From Miltoncostaea sp050250915 (lineage in GTDB: Bacteria; Actinomycetota; Thermoleophilia; Miltoncostaeales; Miltoncostaeaceae), in assembly GCA_050250915.1 (NCBI GenBank), contig JBFWNT010000013.1, forward strand, positions 1 to 64,000: a stretch of 64,000 nucleotides of DNA, read 5' to 3'. The notes under the pieces are model-generated. The model was not told where the DNA came from and did not search any database. It saw only the letters and a list, made by a program, of their open reading frames with translations. Shown one piece after another: positions 42,368 through 50,244 of this stretch. Position numbers and translations under genes: made by a program. The first letter of the stretch is position 1; each line of letters starts with the position of its first letter.

Positions 42368-43850
42368 CAGGCCTCCCGAGGGCGTCGTCGGTCGTCGGCG
42401 AGTGCGCGATGGTACCGGCCGCGACCAGCCGTCCGTCACGGTAGAGCGCCGCGGTCTGCCCGGGGGCGACTCCGTCGGCGGGGTCGTCGAGGGCGATCCG
42501 CACCCCCGGACCGCCGTCCACGACCCGCCCCCGCAGCGGCCGGCCGCGGTAGCGCAGGCGCACGTCGAGGGGCCCGTCGCCCAGGCGGCCGTGCACGCGG
42601 GCCTCGTCCAGGTCGACCGTCCGCTCGGCCAGCGCCTCGCGCGGGCCGACAACCACGGCGTTGCGGGCGGCGTCGGTGCGCAGCACGTAGAGGGGCTCGG
42701 GCGACGCGATGCCGATGCCGCGCCGCTGGCCCACCGTGAAGCGCCAGTGGCCGCGGTGGGTGCCCAGCAGGCGGCCGCCGGCGTCCTCGATGGGGCCGGG
42801 CGCGGCCGAGAGCCCGCCGGTGCGCTCGAGGAACGGCACGTGGCCGCCCTCCCCCACGAAGCAGACCTCCTGGCTCTCGACGGCGTCGGCGGCGGGCAGG
42901 CCCGCGGCACGGGCCGCGGCGCGGACGTCGTCCTTGCGCAGGTCGCCGAGGGGGAAGCGCAGGCGCTCCCGGTGGGCGCGGTCGAGCATCGCGAGCATGT
43001 AGCTCTGGTCCTTCCCGGCATCGGCGGCCCGGGACACGAGCGGCGACCCGGAGACGTCGCGCTCGACCCGGGCGTAGTGCCCGGTGGCCATCCCGCGGGC
43101 GCCGAGGAGGGCGGCGGCGTCGGCGAGCACGCCGAAGCGCACCCGGCCGTTGCAGGCCACGCACGGGTTGGGGGTGCGGCCGGCGGCGTAGCCGGCCACG
43201 AAGTCCTCCACCACGCCGCGGCGGAACCGCTCCGCGACGTCCAGGGTCAGGTGCGGGATGCCGAGGGCGTGGGCGCCGGCGCGGGCCAGGCGGACCGTCT
43301 CGGGCGAGCAGCAGGAGCGCTCCGCCGCGGCGGCGGCGGGGTCGTGCCACAGGCGCATCGTGACGCCCACGACGTCCCAGCCGGCGTCGCGGAGCAGCAT
43401 GGCGGCCACGGCGCTGTCGACGCCGCCGCTCATCGCGACGGCCACCCGCCCCGCGTCGAGCGGGATCCCGGCGTCACCGATCCGGGCGGAGAACCACGCC
43501 TCGAGGGCGCGGGCGACGGCGTCCTCCACCAGCTCGGGGCCGTGGCGGCGGGCCGCGCCGAGGCCGCCGAGGTCGGCGTCGATCCGCCCCGCCGACAGGC
43601 GCAGCGCGTCGTCGAGGCCGGCGTTCGTCAGGCGGGCGCAGGCGGCGCTGGCCGCCGCGGTGGCGGCGCCGCACCCGAACGCCTGGAAACGCGCCTCGCG
43701 GACGCGCCGACCGCGGATGCGCAGGTGGATCCGGACGAGGTCACCGCACGAGGCCGAGCCGGACTCGCCGACCGCGTCCGCCCCCTCCATCGCCCCCGCG
43801 CCGGCGGGTGACGCCAGATGGCGCATCGCCTCGGGGGGATAGGGAGGCAC
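42354..43850 (-). CDS. mnmA: IscU/NifU-like domain fused to tRNA 2-thiouridylase MnmA
   Basis: The protein has 498 residues. Residues about 1-125 are an IscU-like scaffold (YPPEAMRHLASPAGAG, SASCGDLVRI, FQAFGCGAATAAAS). Two cluster-ligand Cys are seen, but the expected third Cys position (ELVEDAVARAL region) has none. Residues about 135-498 are MnmA: the PP-loop VAMSGGVDSAVAA, catalytic Cys in TPNPCVACNGRVRF and second Cys in ESQEVCFVGEGG. MnmA thiolates U34 of Lys, Glu and Gln tRNAs. The fusion suggests direct delivery of sulfur or a cluster, but the missing Cys questions true Fe-S assembly. Confidence 0.92.
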   Translation of the reverse strand: MPPYPPEAMRHLASPAGAGAMEGADAVGESGSASCGDLVRIHLRIRGRRVREARFQAFGCGAATAAASAACARLTNAGLDDALRLSAGRIDADLGGLGAARRHGPELVEDAVARALEAWFSARIGDAGIPLDAGRVAVAMSGGVDSAVAAMLLRDAGWDVVGVTMRLWHDPAAAAAERSCCSPETVRLARAGAHALGIPHLTLDVAERFRRGVVEDFVAGYAAGRTPNPCVACNGRVRFGVLADAAALLGARGMATGHYARVERDVSGSPLVSRAADAGKDQSYMLAMLDRAHRERLRFPLGDLRKDDVRAAARAAGLPAADAVESQEVCFVGEGGHVPFLERTGGLSAAPGPIEDAGGRLLGTHRGHWRFTVGQRRGIGIASPEPLYVLRTDAARNAVVVGPREALAERTVDLDEARVHGRLGDGPLDVRLRYRGRPLRGRVVDGGPGVRIALDDPADGVAPGQTAALYRDGRLVAAGTIAHSPTTDDALGRPGGLV

Positions 43851-43890
43851 CGGGCAACGCTACCACGGTGCCTCCCGGGGTCCCGGGGCC

Positions 43891-44454
43891 CTACTGGGTG
43901 GCGGTGGCGCCCTTCTTCGCCGCGGGCGCGCCGGGGTTGGCGGCGGCCGTGTCGGCGGCGTCCCAGATCGCCTGGCGCAGGATGTCACCGTCGATCAGGC
44001 CGGTGAAGAGGTTGGCCAGGTTCCGGTCGCGGCCGATGACCGCGACGGACGGGGTGCCCTCCACGCCGAGCAGGTCGGCGAGGTCCCCGAACCGCTTCCT
44101 CCCGAGGGTGTACACGAAGAAGCGGGTGCCCTCGCTCACGACCGAGTCGCCCTGGGCGTCGCGGACGGCCTTCGCGACCTTCTGGTCGTCGGCGGCCTTG
44201 GCGTTGAGGAACGCGACCACGACGACGTCGTCGCTCTTGAGGGCGGCGACCACGTCCTTCGGGGTGTCGGCGCCGGCCCGGACCGCGCCGCCGAGGGTGG
44301 CGGGCTCCACCGCGATGGGCGCCGCGACCGAGGTGGGGGCGGTGGCGGCGGGGGACGCGGCGTCGCCGGAGTCGCCCCCGCCCCCCATGCACCCGGAGGC
44401 GAGGAGGGCGATGGAGGCGGCCACCGCCGCGGCCACGATGCGGTGGCGCGTCAC
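43891..44454 (-). CDS. Lipoprotein with thioredoxin-like fold
   Basis: The 187-residue protein starts at GTG with a lipoprotein signal (VAAAVAASIALLASGC, lipobox LASGC, Cys about 22). An Ala/Pro/Thr spacer and a thioredoxin-like domain follow (VVVVAFLNAKAADDQKV, DLADLLGVEGTPSVAVIG). It lacks the CxxC redox pair, so it is not a classical oxidoreductase. It probably sits on the outer face of the membrane. It lies 40 nt before the mnmA fusion gene and may be co-transcribed with it. Confidence 0.75.
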   Translation of the reverse strand: MTRHRIVAAAVAASIALLASGCMGGGGDSGDAASPAATAPTSVAAPIAVEPATLGGAVRAGADTPKDVVAALKSDDVVVVAFLNAKAADDQKVAKAVRDAQGDSVVSEGTRFFVYTLGRKRFGDLADLLGVEGTPSVAVIGRDRNLANLFTGLIDGDILRQAIWDAADTAAANPGAPAAKKGATATQ

Positions 44455-44784
44455 GGCCGGCTCCCGATGATGCCCCGCGGTGCCGTTCCGGCTTGTGACT
44501 TGAACCTGCGGAAGCAGGTGGGAGACGGGCGGCCACCGCCGAGACGGAGCCCCGACACCGAATCCCTCATCACTCGTGTTGGCTCAAGATGTGAGCCGGT
44601 GGCGAACACTGCAGGGCACCTCCGAGTCTAGCCGCTGTACCAAGGGGGGTCGGCACCGGCGCGGCCCCTCTTGAACCTGCGGGCCGCGGGCGATGCGCGT
44701 GGGCATCCCATCTATCGGTCCTTGCCGCCCGGTTCCGTAGGGGCGAACGTGGATCCACGACGACCATCCACGGAGAACGACCCG
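44455..44784. other. Non-coding region with hairpins and a 13-mer direct repeat
   Basis: No convincing gene is present in 330 nt. There is a hairpin CCTGC-GGAA-GCAGG (44505-44518). A second, GGCTCA-AGATG-TGAGCC (44581-44597), is closed by outer GTGTT/AACAC arms (44576-44580 and 44605-44609) with a 7-nt bulge. The sequence CTTGAACCTGCGG occurs twice (44499-44511 and 44670-44682). It might be a regulatory RNA or a divergent regulatory region for the lipoprotein gene and the small + strand gene. Confidence 0.4.
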
Positions 44785-45024
44785 GTGCTGATCCCTCCCC
44801 CCCTCCCCACGTACACCCTCGCCCCCGGCCTCCCGGACCTCGGGCCGGGGCAGCAGCACGCCCTGGAGGCGGCCCTCGGCGGCCTGCTCGGGCGGTTCCA
44901 CGGCGTGGTGGTGACCGCCGTGGGCACGACGCTCTCCCACCACGTGATCGAGCTCATGACGTCCGCGGGCACGCTCCTGGTGCTGGAGCGCGTGGACGAC
45001 CACCCGGACGTCGTCGCGGCATAG
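44785..45024 (+). CDS. Hypothetical protein
   Basis: The 79-residue protein starts at GTG 44785 with GGAG 9 nt upstream; GTG 44749 is an alternative. It begins with a Pro-rich stretch (IPPPLPTYTLAPGLPDLG) and continues as a mixed alpha/beta region (LLGRFHGVVVTAVGTTLSHH, GTLLVLERVDD). No family is recognised. It is followed after 28 nt by another small + strand gene. Confidence 0.55.
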   Translation: MLIPPPLPTYTLAPGLPDLGPGQQHALEAALGGLLGRFHGVVVTAVGTTLSHHVIELMTSAGTLLVLERVDDHPDVVAA

Positions 45025-45040
45025 CCCCGGCGCGCGCGGC

Positions 45041-45046
45041 TACGCT
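45041..45046 (+). promoter_or_regulatory. Candidate -10 element
   Basis: TACGCT lies 6 nt before the GTG start at 45053 with no ribosome site between, which fits leaderless expression of the next gene. Confidence 0.3.
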
Positions 45047-45052
45047 TGCCGT

Positions 45053-45352
45053 GTGACGGACGACGAGGACGACGTCGGCGCGCGCCTGGAGATGCTGCTG
45101 GTGATGCAGTGGCTCGACGAGGGGGCGGATGAGGAGGGCGCCATCGCCCTCTCCGTCCCCACCGCGGCGAACGAGCTGGGCCTCGAGCCCGACCGCGCCG
45201 GCCTCCTCGCCGTCATGGCCGCCCTGGGGGAGTTGGAGGACCGCCGCCTCGTCCGCGTCGCCTGGCCCGCCGGAACCGGTGGCTCCGAGGCACACGTCAC
45301 GCTGTCCGGCGAGCTCCGGAAGGACGCCCGCCGCCTCTTCGGCCGGACCTAG
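45053..45352 (+). CDS. Hypothetical winged-helix-like protein
   Basis: The 99-residue protein is acidic at the N terminus (TDDEDDVGARLEMLLVMQWL). A helix-helix-wing pattern follows: SVPTAANELGLEPDRAGLLA, ALGELEDRRLVRVAWPAGTG and HVTLSGELRKDARRL. This resembles small winged-helix DNA-binding proteins but is not assigned to a family. Its 3' end faces a long non-coding repeat region. Confidence 0.6.
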   Translation: MTDDEDDVGARLEMLLVMQWLDEGADEEGAIALSVPTAANELGLEPDRAGLLAVMAALGELEDRRLVRVAWPAGTGGSEAHVTLSGELRKDARRLFGRT

Positions 45353-45837
45353 ACCCGAACCCCTTCATTGAGGGGAGACAAGGGGCGCCGCGATGGAGCT
45401 GGGATCGGTCACGCCGTCAGGGGCTCAATTGAGAGGGTGTGGTCTCAATTGGGGGTCCGTGTGGATGCCGCCCGTCGCAGCGGACGTCGTTGGTCCCGCT
45501 CCGGCTCGGTCCACCCCGTCAATGAATGGACCTGGACCATTGGTCCGTGTCCGACATGAGGTTACCGCGGCTCAATCGAGACCCGGTGGCCTCGATTGAG
45601 CGGGCGTCGGCGGCAGCGGCCATGGCCACCGTGCGCCGGTCGGGTGGATCAGCCACGTCGGGTCGGCGTCGGCGGGCACCCGGACCGTCAGGCGTCCACA
45701 CAAACCCACGAAGCGCCCCAAGTGGAACTCGCGGATCGGCCCAAGTGCGACAGTGGGACTGCTCAGCCCGACGCTCGTAAAGGGTACGGCGCAGCCTTTA
45801 CGAACGCGTCGGCGCCGGCTCCTCCCGGGGCGAGGCC
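45353..45837. repeat. Non-coding island of CTCAATTGAG-like palindromes
   Basis: This 485-nt gap between two convergent gene ends contains several related elements: CATTGAG (45366-45372), the palindrome CTCAATTGAG (45424-45433), CTCAATTGGG (45444-45453), and TCAATGA (45519-45525). GGACC-ATT-GGTCC lies at 45534-45546. An 11-bp-arm inverted repeat GCTCAATCGAG-N10-CTCGATTGAGC spans 45570-45601. CCCAAGTG occurs twice 23 nt apart (45717-45724, 45740-45747). Multiple short terminal repeats of this sort are seen at ends of IS21-type elements, so an insertion-sequence relic is one explanation. Confidence 0.55.
45775..45803. terminator. 9-bp inverted repeat downstream of aspS
   Basis: TCGTAAAGG-N11-CCTTTACGA is a perfect 9-bp-arm inverted repeat, 35 nt past the aspS stop on the leftward strand. 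It lacks a long U-run, so it may be a GC-poor stem-loop terminator or the end of the neighbouring repeat island. Confidence 0.45.
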
Positions 45838-47613
45838 CTAGGAGGCCGCCGGCGGGGGCGTGACGACGCGCACCCCGAGCTCCCGCAGCTGGGCGTCGTC
45901 GACCGCCGCCGGGGCGCCCGTGAGGGGGTCGCCTCCCGTCGCGGTCTTGGGGAACGCGATGACGTCGCGGATCGAGGGCTCGCCGGCCAGGAGCATCACG
46001 ATCCGGTCCAGGCCGAAGGCGATGCCGCCGTGGGGCGGGGCGCCCAGGCGCAGGGCCTTCAGCAGGAAGCCGAACCGCGCCTCCGCCTCCTCCTCCGGCA
46101 GGCCGATCATCGCGAACACCCGCTGCTGCACGTCGCGGTCGTGGATGCGGATGCTGCCCCCGCCGATCTCCAGGCCGTTGAGCACCACGTCGTACGCCAG
46201 CGACAGCACCGACCCCGGGTCGGACTCCAGCTTGTCGAGGTCCTCGGGCCGGGGAGCCGTGAACGGGTGGTGGGTCGAGTCCCACCGCGACTCGCCCTCG
46301 TTCCAGTCCACCAGCGGGAAGTCGACCACCCACAGCGGCGCCCACACGCCCTCGGGGACCAGGCCGTGCCGCTCGGCGAAGCGGGTGCGGAGCGTCCCCA
46401 GCACCGCCTGCGCCACCGGCTCGGCGTCGGCGACCATCGCGATCAGGTCTCCCGGCCGGGCGCCGAAGTCGGCCGCCAGGGGCCCCAGGAACCTCGCCAC
46501 CGGCGAGCGCAGGGAACCGTCCTCCTCCACCGCCGCCCACACCAAGCCCTTGGCGCCCAGCTCGCGCGCCTCCTCCATCAACTCGTCGCCCACCTTGCGG
46601 CTCACGCCCGGCCCTGCCCCGGGGACCACGAGGCCGCGCACCACGCCGCCGCCCTCCACCGCCCCCTGGAACACCCCGAACCCGGAGCCCGCCGCCTGCG
46701 GCGTCCAGTCCTGGATCTCCAGCCCGAAGCGCACGTCGGGGCGGTCCGTGCCGAAGCGCCGCACGGCCTCGGCGTACGCCATCCGCGGGAACGGGATCGC
46801 GATCTCCACGCCCGCCGCCGCGAACGACTCCTGGAGCACCCGCTCCACCAGCTCCTGGATCTCGGCGGGCTCCACGAACGACGCCTCGATGTCGAGCTGG
46901 GTGAACTCCGGCTGGCGGTCGGCGCGCAGGTCCTCGTCCCGGAAGCACTTGACGATCTGGTAGTAGCGCTCCAGGCCGCCGACCATGAGCAGCTGCTTGA
47001 ACAGCTGGGGGCTCTGAGGCAGCGCGTACCACGATCCGCGCTGGAGGCGGCTCGGCACCAGGAAGTCGCGGGCACCCTCGGGCGTCGACCGCGTGAGCAC
47101 CGGCGTCTCGACCTCCAGGAAGCCCTCGCCGTCGAGCACCCGCCGCATCGCCGACGCCACCTTCGCGCGCATCTCGAGCGCGCGGAGGCGCCGGGGCCGG
47201 CGGATGTCGAGGTAGCGGTAGGTGAGCCGCAGCTCCTCGCTCGCCTCCTGCGACTCGTCCTCCACCGAGAACGGCAGCGGGTCGGCCTCGCTGAGCATGT
47301 CGAGCGTCACGACCGCCAGCTCCACGCGCCCGGTCGGCAGCGACGGGTTGATCGTCGCCTCCGAGCGCGCGACCACCTCGCCCTCCACGCTGATCACGTC
47401 CTCGGGACTGAGCGCGCCGGCGGCCTCGTACGCGTCGCCCGCCTCGGGGTGGAACACCAGCTGGAGCACGCCGGAGCGGTCACGGAGGTCGATGAACACC
47501 ACCCCGCCGTGGTCGCGACGGCGGTGAACCCATCCGGCCACCCGGACGGTCCTGCCGACCGCCTCCGCGGCCTCCGCGCACGTCGCGCTGCGGTAGCGCC
47601 CCGACCCGATCAC
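45838..47613 (-). CDS. aspS: Aspartyl-tRNA synthetase, probably non-discriminating
   Basis: The 591-residue bacterial-type class IIb enzyme has an OB fold (VRVAGWVHRRRDHGGVVFID), motif 2 IVKCFRDEDLRADRQPEFTQ, a GAD insertion (about 290-430) and motif 3 GIAFGLDRIVMLLAGEPSIR with AFPKTATGGD. In the anticodon domain RRRDHGG carries His where Asp-specific enzymes usually have Leu, a feature of enzymes that also charge tRNA-Asn. If so, Asn-tRNA would be made through GatCAB amidation. It overlaps the hisS stop region. Confidence 0.96.
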   Translation of the reverse strand: MIGSGRYRSATCAEAAEAVGRTVRVAGWVHRRRDHGGVVFIDLRDRSGVLQLVFHPEAGDAYEAAGALSPEDVISVEGEVVARSEATINPSLPTGRVELAVVTLDMLSEADPLPFSVEDESQEASEELRLTYRYLDIRRPRRLRALEMRAKVASAMRRVLDGEGFLEVETPVLTRSTPEGARDFLVPSRLQRGSWYALPQSPQLFKQLLMVGGLERYYQIVKCFRDEDLRADRQPEFTQLDIEASFVEPAEIQELVERVLQESFAAAGVEIAIPFPRMAYAEAVRRFGTDRPDVRFGLEIQDWTPQAAGSGFGVFQGAVEGGGVVRGLVVPGAGPGVSRKVGDELMEEARELGAKGLVWAAVEEDGSLRSPVARFLGPLAADFGARPGDLIAMVADAEPVAQAVLGTLRTRFAERHGLVPEGVWAPLWVVDFPLVDWNEGESRWDSTHHPFTAPRPEDLDKLESDPGSVLSLAYDVVLNGLEIGGGSIRIHDRDVQQRVFAMIGLPEEEAEARFGFLLKALRLGAPPHGGIAFGLDRIVMLLAGEPSIRDVIAFPKTATGGDPLTGAPAAVDDAQLRELGVRVVTPPPAAS

Positions 47614-48887
47614 GCCGCGGCCTCCGCGGCCAGCCCGGCCGCCAGGTCGCCCAGGGGCACCGCCCGCTGCTCGCCGCTCTCCATGTCCCGCACCGTCGCG
47701 ATCCCCTCCTCGTGCTCCCGCGGTCCCACGATCACCGCGCGGCGCGCCCCGAGGGACGCGGCGTGGCGCATCATGCTCTTCATGCTCCGGCCGCCCAGGT
47801 TGCTCTCCACCCGCAGCCCGGCGGCGCGCAGCTCCTCCAGCAGCGGCAGCAGCGCCACCCGCAGCCCCGCGTCCGGCACCGCCAGATAGACGTCCGGGCC
47901 GCGGGCCGCCTCCTGCGCGGCCGCCTCGCCCATCGCCAGGACGATGCGCTCGATGCCGGCGCCGAAGCCGATCCCCGGGGTGGGCGGCCCGCCCAGCGCC
48001 TCCACCAGCCCGTCGTACCGGCCGCCGCCGCCCACGGCGCTCTGGGCGCCCAGGTGGTCGCTGGTGAACTCGAAGACGGTCATCGTGTAGTAGTCGAAGC
48101 CGCGCACCAGCGCGGGGTCCTCGTCGAACGGGATCCCCAGGCGGCCGAGGGCGTCGTTGACCGCCTCCCGGTGGGCCCGCGCCGCCGGCGACAGGTGGTC
48201 GATGAGCTTCGGCGCGTCGCGCATCACCTCGGCCACCCGCGGGTCCTTGGTGTCGAACAGGCGCAGCGGGTTGAGCCGCATCCGCTCCTGCGCGTCCTGG
48301 TCGAGCGCGTCGCGGTGCTCCTCCAGGTACGCCACCAGCCTCTCCCGGTACGGCCCGCGGCTCTCCGGGTCGCCCATGCTCCCCAGCCGCAGCGACACGC
48401 CCGGCACCCCGAGCGTCCGGTAGATCCCGTCCAGCAGGGCGATCACCTCGGCGTCCAGCAGGGGATCGTCGGAGCCGATGGCCTCGGCGCCCACCTGCCA
48501 GTGCTCGCGGTAGCGGCCGGCCTGCGGCGCCTCGTAGCGGAACATCGGGGCGGCGTACCAGAGCTTCACGGGCGCCGGCAGCTTGTGCATGCCGTGCTGC
48601 ACGAACGCGCGCACCACCGGCGCGGTGCCCTCGGGACGCAGGCTCAGCGACCGCCCCGAGCCGTCCTGGAACGTGTACATCTCCTTGCGGACCACGTCGG
48701 TGCTCGTGCCCACGCCGCGCACGAAGACCTCCGTCTCCTCGAAGGTGGGCGTCACGATGCGCCCGTACCCGTAGCGCTCGAAGGCCTCGCGGGCCACGTC
48801 GATCACGCGCTGGCGCACGGCGCTCTCGGGTGGGAGCACGTCGCGCGTGCCCCGCGGCGCCGCCGCCCGGCGGCCGCCCTCGCTCAC
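47610..48887 (-). CDS. hisS: Histidyl-tRNA synthetase
   Basis: The 425-residue class II synthetase has PRGTRDVLPPES (about 11-22), motif 2 YAAPMFRYEAPQAGRYREHW, histidine-binding LVRGFDYYTMTVFEF and motif 3 GIGFGAGIERIVLAM. The C-terminal anticodon domain is about 335-425 (VESNLGGRSMKSMMRHA). It starts at GTG 48887 and overlaps aspS by 4 nt; hisS-aspS pairing is common. Confidence 0.96.
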   Translation of the reverse strand: MSEGGRRAAAPRGTRDVLPPESAVRQRVIDVAREAFERYGYGRIVTPTFEETEVFVRGVGTSTDVVRKEMYTFQDGSGRSLSLRPEGTAPVVRAFVQHGMHKLPAPVKLWYAAPMFRYEAPQAGRYREHWQVGAEAIGSDDPLLDAEVIALLDGIYRTLGVPGVSLRLGSMGDPESRGPYRERLVAYLEEHRDALDQDAQERMRLNPLRLFDTKDPRVAEVMRDAPKLIDHLSPAARAHREAVNDALGRLGIPFDEDPALVRGFDYYTMTVFEFTSDHLGAQSAVGGGGRYDGLVEALGGPPTPGIGFGAGIERIVLAMGEAAAQEAARGPDVYLAVPDAGLRVALLPLLEELRAAGLRVESNLGGRSMKSMMRHAASLGARRAVIVGPREHEEGIATVRDMESGEQRAVPLGDLAAGLAAEAAA

Positions 48888-48888
48888 C

Positions 48889-49248
48889 TCAGCGTCCCGG
48901 GGTGCGGGCGGCCCGGCGCTGCTCCCACCGGCGCAACTGGCGCTTGTAGCGGAAGCGGTCGAGCCAGAGGCCGAGGGGGATCATCAGCGCCAGGGCGACG
49001 GCGCTGAGCAGGAACGCCGGGCCCGGGTCCTCCCCCACGGCGTAGATGAGGTACGGGTAGAAGAGGGCGGCGACGATCCCGGCGCGCAGCAGCACGCCGC
49101 GGAACGACGGCGGCACCGGCTCGCCCGGCTTGCGCTTCTGCACCTCCGGCTTCGCCGCCGTCTCCTCGGCCGCCGCGATCGCCGACGGCCGCTTGGGACC
49201 GGTGACCGGCGGCGGGCCGGCGCCCTTGCGCTTCTTCCGCTTGGCCAT
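48889..49248 (-). CDS. Basic two-helix membrane protein
   Basis: The 119-residue protein has a Lys/Arg-rich N terminus (MAKRKKRKGAG), an Ala/Glu/Lys spacer, two hydrophobic helices (about 53-70 and 78-96; AFLLSAVALALMIPLGLWL) and a basic tail (RYKRQLRRWEQRRAARTPGR). No family is recognised. It ends one base before the hisS start and is probably the upstream member of that transcript. Confidence 0.75.
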   Translation of the reverse strand: MAKRKKRKGAGPPPVTGPKRPSAIAAAEETAAKPEVQKRKPGEPVPPSFRGVLLRAGIVAALFYPYLIYAVGEDPGPAFLLSAVALALMIPLGLWLDRFRYKRQLRRWEQRRAARTPGR

Positions 49249-49257
49249 GTCCCGCGC

Positions 49258-50175
49258 CTAGTTCGACGACGTGTGCGTGTCGATGACCATCCCCGGCCGG
49301 AAGCCGTGGATGTTGAGGGCCGAGGGCGTGGGCCCGCCGAGCAGGGCGTCGCGCGGGATGAGCCCCACCAGCTCCGCCTCGCCGGCCTCGATGCCCAGGC
49401 GCTCGGCCTCGGTCCGCACGGCCTCGACGATCACGGCCGGCGGCGCGGCGCGGTGGTCCTCGATGTTCATCGAGACCTGCGCCATGCCCGCCTCCGGCAG
49501 GTAGAGCCCCAGGGCGCGCACGCCGGGCGGGCCGCCGCCGGTCTCGCGCACGCGGGCCGCGATGGCGCGGGCGTCGGTGAGGGTGCCCTCCGGCAGCCAC
49601 ACGTTCAGGGCGATCAGCGGCCGGCGGACGCCCACCAGCACGGCGCCGGCCGTGGGGTGCAGGCGATGCGGGCCGGCGTCCGGCACCAGCTCGCCCTCCT
49701 CCATCAGGTGCTCCATCTCCTCCAGCCCCAGGCGGCGGAAGTCCATGGGCCGTGAGCGGCCGGGGTCGGCGGCGACCTGGCCGTAGAGGAACACCGGCAG
49801 GTTCAGGTCGGTGCCGATGCGGCCGGCCAGCCCGCGGGCGATCTCCTCGGCCAGCGGCTCGTCCTCGTCGTCCAGGGCCACGATGGGCGCCACGTCCAGC
49901 GCGCCGGTGCGCGGGTGGGCGCCGCGGTGCCGGCGCAGGTCGATGCGGTCGACGCACTCGCCGGCCAGGCTCACCAGGGCGTCCTGCACGGCGATCGACT
50001 CGCCGGTGAGGGTGATCACGCTGCGGTGGTGGTCGGGGTCGGAGTGGACGTCGAGCACCCGCACGTGGGGCACGCGGCACGCGTCGACCAGCGCCTGGAT
50101 GGTGTGCGGGTCGCGCCCCTCGCTGACGTTCGGGACGGCGTACGCCTCCGGGTGGCCGGGCGACTCGGGCAGCAT
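49258..50175 (-). CDS. Glutamate formiminotransferase-like protein (FTCD N-terminal domain)
   Basis: The 305-residue protein matches the formiminotransferase family: YAVPNVSEGRDPHTIQALVD (about 12-31), VHSDPDHHRSVITLTG (about 42-57) and RRHRGAHPRTGALDVAPIV (about 80-98), with the His/Arg residues that bind formiminoglutamate and folate. The C-terminal half (VWLPEGTLTDARAI, QVSMNIEDHRAAP) is also present. In lineages without histidine degradation the homologue may have another folate role. It starts at ATG 50175, divergent from the ABC exporter. Confidence 0.88.
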   Translation of the reverse strand: MLPESPGHPEAYAVPNVSEGRDPHTIQALVDACRVPHVRVLDVHSDPDHHRSVITLTGESIAVQDALVSLAGECVDRIDLRRHRGAHPRTGALDVAPIVALDDEDEPLAEEIARGLAGRIGTDLNLPVFLYGQVAADPGRSRPMDFRRLGLEEMEHLMEEGELVPDAGPHRLHPTAGAVLVGVRRPLIALNVWLPEGTLTDARAIAARVRETGGGPPGVRALGLYLPEAGMAQVSMNIEDHRAAPPAVIVEAVRTEAERLGIEAGEAELVGLIPRDALLGGPTPSALNIHGFRPGMVIDTHTSSN

Positions 50176-50244
50176 GTCGTCGACGACCGCCGCACGTCCT
50201 TGTGGGCCCCGGGCCCCTTCCCTATCGTTCACCAGTGAATCACC

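Noticed and set aside
44505..44518. Signal recognition particle RNA suggested by a GGAA tetraloop
   Set aside because: The conserved symmetric and asymmetric loops of the SRP Alu/S domain are absent; only a short stem-loop is present.
44499..44682. tRNA genes suggested by GCAGGTTCAAG on the - strand
   Set aside because: The T-arm stem does not pair (CACAA or GGGGC after the loop) and no acceptor or anticodon stem can be formed.
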